DNA from: Symbiodinium natans
Taxonomy: Eukaryota > Sar > Dinophyceae > Suessiales > Symbiodiniaceae
Assembly (NCBI GenBank): GCA_905221605.1
Contig: CAJNDS010001125.1
Coordinates: forward strand, 506,606-570,605
Length of the DNA stretch: 64,000 bases
Reading direction: 5' to 3'
Of the stretch, positions 12,401 through 26,500 are shown in pieces. The notes beneath the pieces were generated by a model. It ran no database searches, had not been told where the DNA came from, and worked only from the letters and a program-made list of their open reading frames with translations. Both the position numbers and the translations under genes were made by a program. Within the stretch, counting starts at the first letter, position 1; each line of letters starts with the position of its first letter.

Positions 12401-15400
12401 GGGTTCAGGTTGAGGGTTTAGGGCATAACGGCATTCATGCCCGCAGGAGTAGAAAACCATGAGTGAGCCACCGGAAGTCCCCAGCCCCAACCGTCCAAAC
12501 CCTTCCTTCCACCATGGGCCCAGGTCACTCAGCTGCTAGCAAGAAGAAGAAAGCAATTCACAACGTCGTAGTTGCATATACAATGACACTGCAATGCAGC
12601 AACAAAGTGGCTGCAGTGATCGTGTACGTCGCAATATGGGGGTTTCCAAAAATAGGTGTACTCCTTTGATACCCCAAATAGGTAGAATCCCCTTCTGTAG
12701 GACCCCTCAAAAGGTACCCTACTTTCGGACATGCCCAAATCTCTACCCTAAACCCGAAACCCGAAACCCTAAACCATAAACCCTGTAACACAAGATGCGC
12801 AGGAGATCTTCGATGTCTGGGGCCTCTACGCTGAAGCCCCTTGCTCGGGGTTTGAGGGTTTAGGGTTTTAGGGTTTAGGGTTGAGGGTTTTAGGGTTTAG
12901 GGTTTTAGGGTTTAGTGTTTTAGGGGTTTAGGGTTTAGGGGCTAGGGGAAAAAAGTTTAGGGGTTTTAGGGTATGGGTTGGAACTTGCCTGTTGCATTTC
13001 TTCGGGGCAGAGTAGGTAACCTTGAACCTGTTGGGTATTTGTAGTCCTACCCTGATTGAAAGGTTAACCTTTTTTGGCCCAGTACCCAGCAACTGAGATT
13101 TAGTATTGATGCTGCCGCAGCACCAGGTTTAGGTTCAGGGGTGCTTGTAATCCCAATTCTTCACTGTACTAACTTATAAGCCTCCTAAGCTAAGCAGGTT
13201 ATAAGTAAACTATAGTAAACTTAAAAATTTGGGTTACAAGCGCCCATGAAAGGAGTCCTCGAGTCTCTGACGGCAGCTCGTGATCGGCTCATTGATTCAC
13301 ATGGTTCATAGCGCAACCCCCAAGCCCCAAGCCCCAAAGCCCCCAAAGCATCAAGGCCCCAAAGCCCCAAAGCCCCAAAGCCCCAAGGGCCAAAGCCCCA
13401 AAGCCCCAAGCACGAAGACCCACAACCCCAAACACCTATCTGAACCCTAACTTTGGTTGAGAACTTGACTTCAGCCTTTAGCGCCAAGGATATGCAGTGC
13501 CAATGTGGGCTTTGGTGGAAGACAGGCCCGTTGCGAAACCGCCCCTTTGAACTGCCCTTTTGCACGGGGATGCCCTGTGCCCTAAACCCTTGCAAGGGGG
13601 CATTCGGCTACAGGGCAATCTGCGCCGTGTGCTCCACGAGAGACTCCCGAGTATTCAGAGCTTTACTAAGTCTTTTCAGGCCTTGGGGTTCAGAGTTTAG
13701 GATTTTGGGTTTACGGCATGCTGGGCTACCGTGAGACTTCAAGTCGGCTGGAAAGCCCTTGCTGCCTCTTAACGCAACACGGGCGTCGAGATTATCGGGG
13801 TTGCTCTTGTTGTCCTGCTGTCTGCTAGCGTGGCTCGGGCTCAGACATGTCTCCATTGCGCGGCGTTTGTGACGGGCGCTTGTGTCGCAGCCTAGATTCG
13901 CGATGCGATCCCCTCTGACTCCCTACATACTTGGTTATTCACCCTAAACCGCCGAAGCCCCAAACCCTAAACCCCAAATACCCAAATCAAATTCAACTGA
14001 ATAGGTGCGTTTCATTGCACAAATTGTGCTCGAAGATGTACTTGGCACTCGCCCCTTGAGTCGCAATCACAGAGAGACGCATGGAAAGATCCTCCTGAGT
14101 TCCACATTCCATTATCCGCAAACTCTACTAAACCCTACACCCTGAACCCTGAACCCTAAACCCTAAACTAAACCCTAAACCCTAAACCCTAAACCCTAAA
14201 CCCTAAACCCTAAACCCTAAACCCTAAACCCTAAACCCTAAACCCTAAACCCTAACCCAAAACCTTGCCCCCCCACTTACAGCTAGTCGGCACCCTTTGG
14301 TCGTTGCAGGATGGTGGTACAACAACCTTGTGGAAGGTGCACAAGGGAGCAGGGGCCTTGGCCTTCGCCTACTCCACCCTAAACCCTCAGCTCTGCCCTA
14401 AGCCCCCAAACTCTGAGCCTTAAAACCCTAAACCCTAAACCCTCAGTCCTAAACCCGTGAACCCTAAACCCCGAAACCTAAACCCTGAACAACACGAAGC
14501 TCCTCGGGTTGTAAGCTTCTTCTTGGATGTTTTGGGTGTACCCCGAGGCCCGTATAGGCCTACGGCGGGAGCCTGCATTTCAACTTTCTGCTCGTAGCCC
14601 CCCCCCCCCCCTCTGTCCTCCGAGCACTTCTTCGGAAGCATTGATGTGAGTCAAAACCGTCAAAGGTCAGGTTAAGGCCGCTTTGCTGCCTTAGACGGCT
14701 TGGGGCGGGTCCGCGGTTCGGGCCGTAGCTGCATCGCAAGTAAATTCCACCCTACCCTTAACCCTGAAGGGCCTCCAGCTTCCAAAGCTTCAGCCCCAAA
14801 GCCCAAGCCCTAAACCCTAAACCCTAAACCCTAAACCCTAAACCCTAAACCCTAAACCCTAAACCCTAAACCCTAAACCCCAAACCCCAATCTTCCTCTG
14901 CCCAGACACGGAGTACTCTCAGACCGCGCGGTTCGGCCTGGTGAAGCCTCCCGATTTTTGGGAGCGCCTCGGCGGCCGGCTTGTTTAGGGTTTAGGGTTT
15001 AGGGTTCAGGGTTTAGGGTTTAGGGTTTCGTTTACCCTTTACCCCTGTGGCGAAGTCGGTTTAGGGATACGTAGAGTTTTTTAAGGATTGGAGGTTGCAA
15101 GGGCCAATTTAGCAGGGTATTGGGGAGTTCGGGTTTGGAGCTCCCGGGTGTAGGGGCTCACATCTATCTCTCAGGGCGGCAGCTATGTATGGTTCTGAAA
15201 CCCTGAAGCATAAGCCGTTTAGGGTTTAGGGTTCAGTTTAGGGTTTAGGGTTACGTAGGGTTTAGGGTAAGCCCAAGTAAGAGATTGCGAGCCTGGCTTC
15301 GCGCTTGCTTCCGCCCCCTCTCTCACGCTGCCTGAAGAAGCAATGGCTCAGGGTTTAGGGTTGAGGGTTTAGGGTTTAGGGTTTGGGGTTTAGGGTTTAG

Positions 15401-16575
15401 GGGCTCAGCCGCAAGTGTTGAAGCTTAGGGCTTTCAGATTCAGGGCTTAGATTGAAGGCGCTGAGCTTCATAGTTGCTTGGAAGAAGCTTCATGGGACCC
15501 AAGACCTCAACGGGTTTAGGGTTTGGGGTTTAGGGTTTAGGGGGGGGATGTTTGCTTGTTGGTTTTCAGGGCTCACGGAGTTAGAAGGTGCGTTTTCGCA
15601 AGGTTGGGGTTTTGCAGGGCCGGTCTCAGTCTCCTCGCAGCAGCAGGATTGCTCAGGGATTAGGGATTAGGGTTTAGGGTTTAGCGTTAGGCAGCTACTT
15701 ATGACTTGTGCGTTGGGGCTTGTTGGGCGTGCTGGCATGCTGTCCTATTTCGATCGGGTTGCAGTGGGACTCTTACTTCGTTTGAAGCTAGACTAGGCTG
15801 CCGCGCTCGCTCAGGGTGGATGGCCCGACTACGATTCTGTCTTCCATCGCGGACGCTTTCGTTGTCCCCGCGAACACAGAGAACCTGAGCAGCTGGGGCG
15901 TTTAACAAGCACCGGGTTCACGGTACTTAGTAACCCAATTATAACTGTGCTTATAACCCAAGCATAATAAGTGGGGGTTATTACTACACTTATAATTGGG
16001 TTCCTAAGTACCCTGAACCTCCAAGTAGGTGGGGCACGGACGCGTGAATCCGGAACGATTCGCCTCAGGCATCTATGTCCCAGACCTGGACATCTTGGAG
16101 GAGATTCCAGACTCAGGCCAGTCTAGGGTTTAGGGTTTAGGGCTAGTTCTAGCCTTTACCGACCGTCTCAGTATGCGAGTTTGTCACTATAGGCGCCCTA
16201 ATACAACAATCCCCAGCGTCCTTCAGGTGAACAAGCAGTCACCAAAGAGCTCACAAATCAACCTAACCCTATCAACCCTGCTTAACCTTACAAATCCTGT
16301 ACACTGAGCCTAATGCAAGTAATAAACCCCAACCCCACAAACCCCCTAAACCCTAATCCTAAACCCTCAACCCTAGACCCTAGACCCTAAACCCCTAAAC
16401 CTAAGCCACCGCAGCCAACCGCAGTATCTCTCGACTTGTAGCAGAAGAAGTCGGATGAGAACCCTAAAGTTCCACCTCCCCCCAAACCTGGCCGCGTTAT
16501 TGTTTTTAAGCTAAAGGATAAAGTATTCTGAGTTGTGATTCGTTAAGGTTTCTGTGTGGCCAGTTCGGCTAGACT

Positions 16576-16623
<48 letters not shown>

Positions 16624-17491
16624 TTTGGGGGGGGGTGCCGATTTTTCACGTGGAGCCTTCTAGTTAGGATATGAGGGCCCATACCTTAGGGAACTGCCTG
16701 CCCCTTTGGAAGGGATTCCACCTCAGACGGCCTTCGGCTTTACCTTCCTCAGCGGCCTGGCAGCCGTTTGTTAGGGATGGTTGGGGTTTGGGGGTTTAGG
16801 GGTTCAAGGTTTGGGGTTTAGGGTTTGGGGTGTAGGGTCAGGGTTCAGGGTGTCAGGGTTTAGGAGTTTAGGGCTTAGGATTTCGGGTTCAGGCTGCTCC
16901 AGGGCCCCCCGCAAAAAACCCAAAACCCTGAACCCCCTGAACCCTGTAAGTTGGGATGTTCCCCCTTATACTCACAGTCCTTCATGGACTGTTAGTACAA
17001 CGGGGAACATGCCAACCTGTTCCCAGAGTGGCTCCTTGTTTTGTTTGTGGGGCCAGGGGGGGGGGGGGTGGGGGAGGGTCCTGTAGCAAGGATGTGGGGG
17101 AATGGCCCACATGGTTCAAGTGAAAGTCGTTTATATAGTCGGGACAGCCCTTCCCCCATTCCTCCGCTTCCCCAACGCCCACCCCCCAGCCCACAACCTC
17201 AATCCCAGACCCTACACCTGCACTTAAGGGCCCAGTATTTCGATCAGCTGCTACAGAAAGCTTGCTTAAATCGGATTCCGAGCTAACCCTTAGCCCTAAA
17301 CCCTAAACCCTAGACCCTAAACCCCAAACCCTAGACCCTAAACCCTAAACCCTAAACCCTTAAGGTGAAGACGACCAGCCAACAGTCGATCAGATGGTGG
17401 TGGATGGTGAGGACGCAAGCGCCAAAAGGGACAGCAGGGCCAGGTCTTGCTTGTTTTTTTGGTAAAAAATGTCTGTACAAAAAAGAGAGAG

Positions 17492-17543
<52 letters not shown>

Positions 17544-20500
17544 CGATATATATATATATATATATATCTATAAAGTAATATAATATAATATAGTATAATA
17601 TAATATAATATAATATAATACAATAGAATAGAATATGACATATATATATATATATGTTGTTGATTATTTATTTGTTTTTATTGTGTTTTTTTGGGATGGG
17701 GGAATGGGGGGGGGAATTTGCTTTTGTTGAGTTCTTTGGCGTCTTAGGGTTTTAGGCCTCTGAGGGATCCAAGCCCTGAGACCTAAACCCTGAACACAAA
17801 ACCCTGAACCCTGAACCCTAAACCCTATATCCTCAACCCTCAACCCTAAATCCCAAACCCTGAACCCTAAACCCGAAACCCTGAACCCTAAACCCTAAAC
17901 CCTACATCCTAAACCCTAAATCCTAAACCCTAAGCCCTGAACCCTTCAGCTCGCCGTTGCTCAGGAGACGTTCAACGTCAGCCTCGGGTCGGTCGTCGAG
18001 CTGAAAGGCGCATGGGTTTAGGGTTTAGGGTTTAGGGTTTAGGGTTTAGGGTTTAGGTCCTGAAGGGGGGCCGCTCCACCGAGCTGATGGCTTGAATGTT
18101 CATGGGGGAGGGAGGGGGGTTTAGGGTTTGGGGTTTTGGGTTTAGGGTTTAGGCTTTAGGGTTTTATTGTTTAGGGTTTAGGGTTTAGGGGCCGGCGGCT
18201 ATGGTTTAGGGGGCGGTGGCTAACGACACTTTGGGTTGTAGTTTTTGGCGAGAGCTACACTTGCCTTGTGCCAATCCACACACCTTCAAGTCAGGCGCCT
18301 CCGACATCTTGGCAATCAGCCCAAAGAACCACCCCCGCGTTTGTGTCAGGGCCCTAAGCCCTAAACCCTAAACCCTAAATCCTAAACCCAAAACCCAAAA
18401 CCCTGAACCCTAAACCCTACACCCGTAAACCCATAATCAACGGGTCCCTGTTGTCTTGACCATGGCGCTAAAACAGCAGGGCCCTGGAAAGCCTAACCTT
18501 TGGATGCCATTTCGTGTTTCAGGGATATCATGGGTGTCCCTACTACCCCCCTCTCCCTAAACCCTAAACCCTAAACCCTAAACCCCAAACCCCAAACCCC
18601 TATACTACCCGATTGTGGGTTTAGGGTTTAGTTAGGGTTTAAGGTCTCGGGTTTGGGGTTTAGGGACTGCGGCAATAAGGTTACTTTCATGGGTTCCCTA
18701 CTACCCCCTTCAACCCTAAGCCCTAAACCCTAAACAGAACCCGTACTTAACTCTTTCTACGAATTAGGCGAGAAGGGGCCCCGAATTGACAGAGCTGACG
18801 TTCTTTGGATGCCTCCAGTTCCTCGATGCTAGGTTGTTCAGGGTTTAGGGATGGGTTCGGGCAAACTTTTTTACGGCTTTTTGGTCTTCGGTCGAGACCC
18901 ACGGTTTCAGAAGCACCTTGCCTCGGGTTCCGTGTTCAGGTGCAGGTTCCCGAAAGATCTGTGTAAAGCCCGATAAGGCCTTTTAGAAGCCATGAGCCCC
19001 ATTGACTCTGGCCCATTGAACCAAGAAAGCCTATCAGCCTCCAAGCCCATCAGACCTACTGGCCCTCTCAACCCCCCCCCCCCCCCCCCCCCCCCCCCTA
19101 TAATATAATACCCTAAACCCTGAACCCTAAACCCTAAGCCACCCTAAACCCATTAGGCAAACAGGCGCTGAGCCTATAAAGCCTTGGAGAAGCCCTGAAG
19201 CCTATGAAGCCTAATCTAAACCTTAAGCCCTAAACCTTAAACCCTAAACCCTAAACCCCAAAGCCCTAAACCCTAAACCCTAAACCCTAAACCCTAAACC
19301 CTAAACCCTAAACCCTAAACCCTAAACCCTACACCCTACACCCTACACCCTACACCCTACACCCTAAACCCTAAACAAGCCCTAAACCCTAAACCTATGC
19401 CCGATGCCCTAAGAGCTGAAAGCTTCCTGGGCAGGCCGTAACTTCGATGGCCTGGCAGCCTCTGAAGTGAAGGCAGAATATTCGGGTTTAGGGTTTAGGG
19501 TTTGGGGTTTAGGGTTTAGGGTTTAGGGTTTGGGGTTTAGGGTTTAGGGTTTAGGGTTTAAGGTTTAGGGTTTAGGGTTTAGGGCTTCGTTTATGTATAT
19601 ATTTTCCTTATATTGTATATATATATATATACATATAAACATATAGATAGATAGATATGGTGCTTTCTATTTTGTTTTGTTTGGGCGGGGGGGGGGGGGG
19701 GGTTGCAGGGTTTCAGAAGCTTTTTTGTTTTTGGGGGGGGGGGGGGGGTTGTAGGGTTTAGAGTCTAGGGGTTTGGGGTTCAGGGTTTTGGAGGGCGTGT
19801 AGGGTTTAAGGGCGTAGGGCTTTGTGGCGTTTTCGGTTTTAGGCCTGTGTAGGGCTTGTAGGGTCAGAGTTTAGAACAGTCCTTAATTTAGGGTGCAGGT
19901 AAGGGCGACAGGTTGGGATGTTCCCCCGAAGATGAACAGCCGGTAAGGGATCCCCTAAACCCAAAACCCTGAACCCTAAACCCTAAACCCTAGACCCTAA
20001 TGAGGACTGTCCGTATAAGGGGGGAGCATCCCAAGCTCAAGGCACAAAGCAGGTCAGCACCCCAAGCTCAAGATCTTAAACCGTAGTTCAGGGCTTCGGG
20101 TTCAGGGTTTCTAAGAGATTTTCAACAGGCCCCTAGGGCGTACCCCTTAAACGAAATTAAGGGGTATGGTGAGTTATTCTTAGATATTTGGGGAAAAGAC
20201 CCTAAACCCTAAACCCTAAACCCTAAACCCTAAACCCCAAACCCCAAACCCTAAACTGTCAGGTCTTCCTCGGACTCGTCGAAGTGGGGGAGGTGAACGT
20301 CACGCCGACTTCTGCGGCTTGGCAGCTGTCAGCTGGGGTTCTCAAGGGATCAAAGACTCGTACCCCTAAGGCTGTACCTCTTAAGGGGTTTAGGGTTTAG
20401 GGTTTAGGGTTCAGGGTTCAGGGTTTAGGATTTAGGGTTCCCATCTCAAGATACTCCCAATACGGCCCTTAGATTCCCTGAAGGATCTTTGAGCAGGGAC

Positions 20501-23500
20501 CCCGAAGCATAAGGGTGCAGCCTAAAGGGTCCAAAAGGTACCACCTGTAGAGGTTCAGGGGACTTAGGGCTTTTAGGGCCACGACCTCACCTCTGCTGCA
20601 CCTGATGATCTTCAGCTTACGCGGGGTTGAGCTAGATTCTGGCCAGAATGGGCACGCCATTGTGGAGTTGGGGCGGGAGTCTGCCTACTTCAGGGGATCC
20701 AGAAGCCCCTCAAACCTGAACGGGTCAGCCCCCTCGATATCGCTACAGGCCACCACTGTGGGTATCTGGCGATTCAGAAGCGTCCTCAAACCCTGAACCC
20801 TAAACCATCAAACGCTACTGCGCAGGTCACTTTCGCAATGCCCCTTGCGACGGCCGGCATTCTCGTCCAATGCTCAGATGCAAGCCGCGGGGTTAACTCA
20901 CCTCTACACCCTAAACCCCAAACCCGGTGTTGGTAAAACCGCAAACAAGCCCCTAAACCCTAAACCCTAAACCCTAAACCCTAAACCCTAAACCCTAAAC
21001 CCTAAACCCTAACCCTAAACCCTAAACCCTAAACCCACTTGCAAGTCTCTAGAACCCTGCATGAGCGATGGAGCCTTCCTTCTGTTTTTGTTGTTTGTCT
21101 GTGTGTCTGTGTGTCTGTGTGACCGAGTGTTTCTGTTGGGGTTGATATGTACCTTGTTGGGTTTAGGGTTTAGGGTTTAGGGTTTAGGGTTTAGGGTTTA
21201 GGGTTTAGGGTTTAGGGTTTAGGGTTTAGGGTTTTTGGGCTTTGAGGGTTTACCTGGGAAATGGTTTCAGGGGCCATCAGAATCATGGTGAAGAAGCGGG
21301 TCATTGGAAGTTCCAGAAATCCCTAAACCCTAAACCCTAAACCCTAAACCCTAAACCCTAAACCCTAAACCCTAAACCCTAAACCCTAAACCCTAAACCC
21401 TAAACCCTACACCCTAAACCCTAAACCCTGAACCCTAAACCCTAAATCAATGCCTGCAATCTGCTTGTAAGCTTGTACGTTTTGGCGGTTAGGATTATCA
21501 CCAAGGCTGCGGGGTTTCAGGGACAAGGGTTTGAGGTTAAGCGGCCATGGGGTTTAGACGTTGTTAGGGTCTTAAGCGTTTGGCTTGAGGGCTTTGAGGA
21601 TTTCAGGGTTCTGGATTGGCCCTGAACTCTGCAAACCCTAAACCCTGAACTCCGTAAACCCTAAACCCTAAACCCTAAACCCCTGCAACCCTTAACGCCA
21701 GACCCTGCTCGGCAGGAAATGTGGCTGATGGCGGGCTGGAAAGGCCCGGAGCGCGTGCTTGCGCGGGAGGTTGCCTCTACATTCTGGGACACCCTGCTGT
21801 TGCCCTAAACCCTACACCCTAAACCCGAAACCCTACACCCTAAACCCGACACCCTAAGCCCTAAACAACCCAAAGGCAGGCTCACGGGCTTGGGGCTTCG
21901 GTTCAGGGCGACCCTGCACCACCCCATGTGCCCTTGTATACAGCTTTGTTGATACCCCCTGATTGCCTCCTTACCCGCGAGGCTGGGCTGACTTCTCCCC
22001 ACTGGCGGGCAGCGACACGCAGGAGATCTGGGGCTTTTGCTGGAGCCTGCACCCTAAACCTTAAACCCTAAACCCTAAACCCTAAACCCTAAACCCTAAA
22101 CCCTAGGTCAGTTCCCTGTGTAAGGGGTCCCTCCCGGGGCTGGCAGCACCCCTTTTTCTGAAGTGCGTTGCGCAGTCACCTTTAGCTTCGAAACGCCCCT
22201 CATGTCCCATCCCAACAGAAGTAGACCGATCCGGAGATCGTGTCGCCCCCAGGTATCGTAGACAGAGAGCAGACAGGCAAGTCAGTCCTGGGCCTGGACG
22301 ATATAGTAGATATATCAATAAAACTATATCTATCTATCAATATCTATCTATCTATAACATATATATATGTATATGTATATGCTGACCTTGCAACAAATCT
22401 TCTAGCCCGAGCCCCTTAAAACCCTAATCCCTGAGTTGCCAGGAAGTGGAGCGCGCCTACCTTCGCAAGCTGACGGACAGTACCTGGTGGTTGATCATAC
22501 TGCCTGACCCAAAATTGCCGCTCTACACGCCATTTCTGCCTGTCGTTCCCCGACATTTCACCCCATACTCCCTTAGGAGATCTTAGGAGGCCTGAATCAT
22601 TCAATCCATTCAGCATGTACACTTCAGTTGTAGCGGTGGGCCTGTCTAACCTCTCCGCCCCTCAGGAATGTAGCACGAGACCACTGGTCCAACCTTGCGC
22701 AAATTCCGCTGCCCATACTGACTAGTACCCAGAGTACGTAGGCCCTTATCCCCTTTTCTTGGGGTTAAGGTTCCTATGCAACCCTAAACCCTAAACCCTA
22801 AACCCTTTTTATTCCTAGGTTACTCTGGGGTCTAGATGACTGTCATTCGGACTGCCTTCCATCAGGCTTAGTACTGTTGCATCTTGTGGCGTCGCAGCCT
22901 GCCCGTGCTGTTTGCCTTTTTATTACCTTCTTGGGTCCCCCATATATAGCACGGCACCCTTAAACATACCCTAAACCCTAAACCCTAAACCCTAAACCCT
23001 AAACCCTAAAGATGGCCCTAAAGTGCTTGGTTGGACTGACAGAGGGTTCCGTGGCATCGGATCCGTGGACGCCAGCTCGAGGGGCTTAGGGTTTCGGGGG
23101 GAGAAGGGGTTTAAGGGCTTAAGGTTCAGGGGTTTAGGGATGTCGTAGGGTTTTCGGGTTTCGGGCTTAGGCGGTCTTTGACGACCGCCGGCACCTTTTT
23201 GCCTTGCTGTGAGGACCACCTTGACGTGATAAACGGCGACCTGAATCAGGCCTCAAGCCATTACAGGAGCCTACATGTTGTGAAGAAGAGGTTTCTCGTT
23301 GGTAGGTACCTAGTAGTTGATATAACGTGTGGAGTCCCTTTAGACTTAGCAAGTAGGATTAGTAAGGCGGGATATGGGGATGTAGAATAGGGATTCTGAG
23401 GGGTACGAAGTCGACTTACTAAGTCACAAGGGCTTCTAAGTATGGTCATGATGTTGGAACTCAATCTAGGCCCCTGTATATTCACGAAGCCCGGGCTCAC

Positions 23501-26500
23501 GGTGCCCTTGAAGCAAAAGCCAAGAAGTCCTTAAAGCCCTAAGCCCGAAAGCCCCAAAGCCCTAGAGCCCTAAACCCCAAACCCAAAAATCCTAAACCCA
23601 AAAACCCTAAACCCCAAAACCCTACACCCAAAAGCCCTCAACTGACCCAAAGCCTGAAAGCCCTGAAAGCCCCTGGACGAGGTGGGCTGGCTCATTTTTG
23701 CCATTGTTACGAATGGCGCAGAAACCTTAAACCCTAAACCCAAAAACCCTAACCCTAAACCCTAAACCCTAAACCCTAAACCCTAAACCCTAAACCCCCA
23801 AAGCCCTGGAAGCCCTGGACGAGGTGGACAGCATCTCGCCCAACATTGGCTCCATGCTCGGTGGAGCGACGGCTTTGGGCTCAGCCCCGCACTTCAAGAA
23901 AGCTCGGGGCGCTTCCCTTCTTGCTTTGTTGGTGTTTAGGGTTTAGGGTTTAGGGTTTAGGGTTTAGGGTTTAGGGTTTAGGGTTTAGGGTTTAGGGGTT
24001 TAGGGGTTTAGGGGTTTAGGGGTTTAGGGTTTAGGGGTTTAGGGGTTTAGGGGTTTAGGGTTTAGGGTTTGCAGGGTTTAGGGTTTAGGGCTCTAGGGCT
24101 TTAGGGCTATTTTTAGGGTTTAAAAGTAGGGTTTGAGGTGTTCTTGTTGCTGTACAACAGAATGGGTCTGAAGGGGTCTGGAGGGTTTTCGGCGTTTCTT
24201 TTGGGGTTTTTTGGTTGGGAGAGCCGAGAGCCAGGTGGTGATCATCGGACAGGGCTTCAAACTTCCAAGTGCCCCGGCGATTCTTTCCACGCCCATCCTC
24301 GTGGGGAGGGTTTAGGGTTTTCGGGATTTTGGGTGTCAGGGGTTTGAGGGTCTTCTAGGGTCTTCGCGTTTTGGGGTTTTAGGGTTTAAGGGTTTTAGGG
24401 TTCAAGGGAGTCTTCGGGTTTTGGCGTTTGAGGGTTTTAGGGTCTTCGGGATTCAGGGTTTTAGGGTCTTGGGGTTTTAGGGTTTAGGATTTGGGGTTGC
24501 CAGGTACCGCCAATAACATCACGGTCTACCACCACAGTGGCCCGAAGCGCGGCGAGCTGGCAGGCGCCGCTTCAGTTTAGTCACCCAATGGAACAGACCT
24601 AAACCCTAAACCCCTAAACCCTAAACCCTAAACCCTAAACCCTAAACCCTAAACCCTAAACCCTAAACCTGGAAGCTTGAGGCCGACTACCCTAAGAAGC
24701 ACTCACGCCCCCTACCTATCCTCGGTAGGGAGATAGAGGGCCCTGAAAAGTAGGTAGGTTTTCGAGGTTTTGGGAACCCTAAATTCAGCATGACCGGTAC
24801 AGGCGAGTGCAACGTGACCATGGGTCTGCTCGATCGTGTCTTGGCTCGTCTAGCTTGGAGGCTCCGGTGGGCCTACAGGTGGGGTTTATAGGGTTTAGGG
24901 TTTTATAGGTCGGCCTGTCGGTGAGCTTGTGGGTATCTCGTCCGTAGGTGTGTTGGTAGGCTTGCAGGTGGCCTGGCGACGGCAGGCCCTACCGACAGGT
25001 CTATGGGCGCAGGGCTGTAGGTAGCCTATGTCCAGGGGACCCAAAACCCTAAACCCGAAACCCTAAACCCTAAACCCCAAACCCTAAACCCCGAAACCCC
25101 AAACACCAACGAAGGGCCCCCGGACGATCACCGAGGCCTGGAATGTGAGATGCCCGAGATCGATCTCGACCACTGGAGCAGCACCCAGTTCGAGGACGGT
25201 TTAGGTTTCTGCATCAATATGAGGGTTTGGGGTTTAGGGTTTAGGGTGTAAGGTTTAGGATTTAGGGTTTAGGGTTTAGGGTCCATTGAAGAACCGGAAA
25301 GGCCTTGGCAGCAAGTGAGGCCTAACCCCCCCCGCCCCTTGTGCTTCGCGGCGTCTGCCGTGCAATCTCCCACGTCTGGACGACTCACATGTCTATAGTT
25401 ACTTTGACTACGACTCATGGGACTCTTCCTTGGACCCCTAAGGTTGTACCCTTGGGTTCGGGCGCCCCTGTTAAAAATCCTCTGAGGGAAGAAATGAGCC
25501 ACTGGGAGTAGGTTATAAGGGAACCTCTTCAGGGCACAACCTTACGGGTACGAGTATCAACCCCTTGAACAACCACTACTTGAAAAAATATTCTTGGTAG
25601 CCCACTGCTACCCTTTACCCTTTTTTTGGGTTCTGGGTTCCCTGATAAAGTAACCAACACAAAAAAGGATGCCCTTATTAGAATATGGTTACTGGGCTAC
25701 CCTAAACCCTAAACCCTAAACCTTAAACGCGACTTATCCACACAGGAGAAGATGGAAGTGGAGGTGCGAACTTGTCTGGGAAGTTGTCGCGATGGTGCAT
25801 GCAGTTCCTGTTGGGGAGTGTCGTTCTTGCACTTGTAGAAGAAGCGCAGTTTGCAAGGTCCCAAACCCTAAACCCTAAACCCCAAACCTGTGCAATGCCA
25901 GGTGAACGGCCAGCGGTACATGTCAGATGGCTCGCAGATCATCTTCACGTACTCGCGGCCGCGCACCCCCATCGTCAATTCTGTGGTGCCCACGGCACCT
26001 TGCCGCCAGACATCTGCATAATGCTCAACGATGCACTTAAGCATACCAAGAAAGAAGCAACAACATACAGATACACGGATAGATATTTTTGTATGTAGAA
26101 TACGTATACACGGATAGATGTTTTTGTATGTACAATACATGCATATACAGATACATATACATATATATATATCATTAGCAGCATGTGCATATGTGGTTTT
26201 ATCTTGAGTTGACATCAGATACCACAACACCGCAGCACATTCGCGCAAGATTCTGCAAGATTGCATTATTCAGTAACAATACCCAATACAACCTACACTT
26301 ATGTGATACGGAGTTTATATTACATCTTGTGGGACTGTTATTCGTGAGCGTATGTATCGGGTGTCTTTTTAAGGATACGAGCAAACAGACCCTACTTTAT
26401 GCGTGTGTAAGTGTGTGTGTGTGTGTGCCCATGTCTGTGGAATGTCTGTGCAACCACAAGGCACATGCAAACCAAGGCTCACAGGTCTAAACCTGCACCC

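Noticed and set aside
18530-18560. Exon candidate GYHGCPYYPPL after TTTCAG
   Set aside because: ATCATGGGTGTCCCTACTAC is a family H end that recurs at 18.69 and 40.15 kb.
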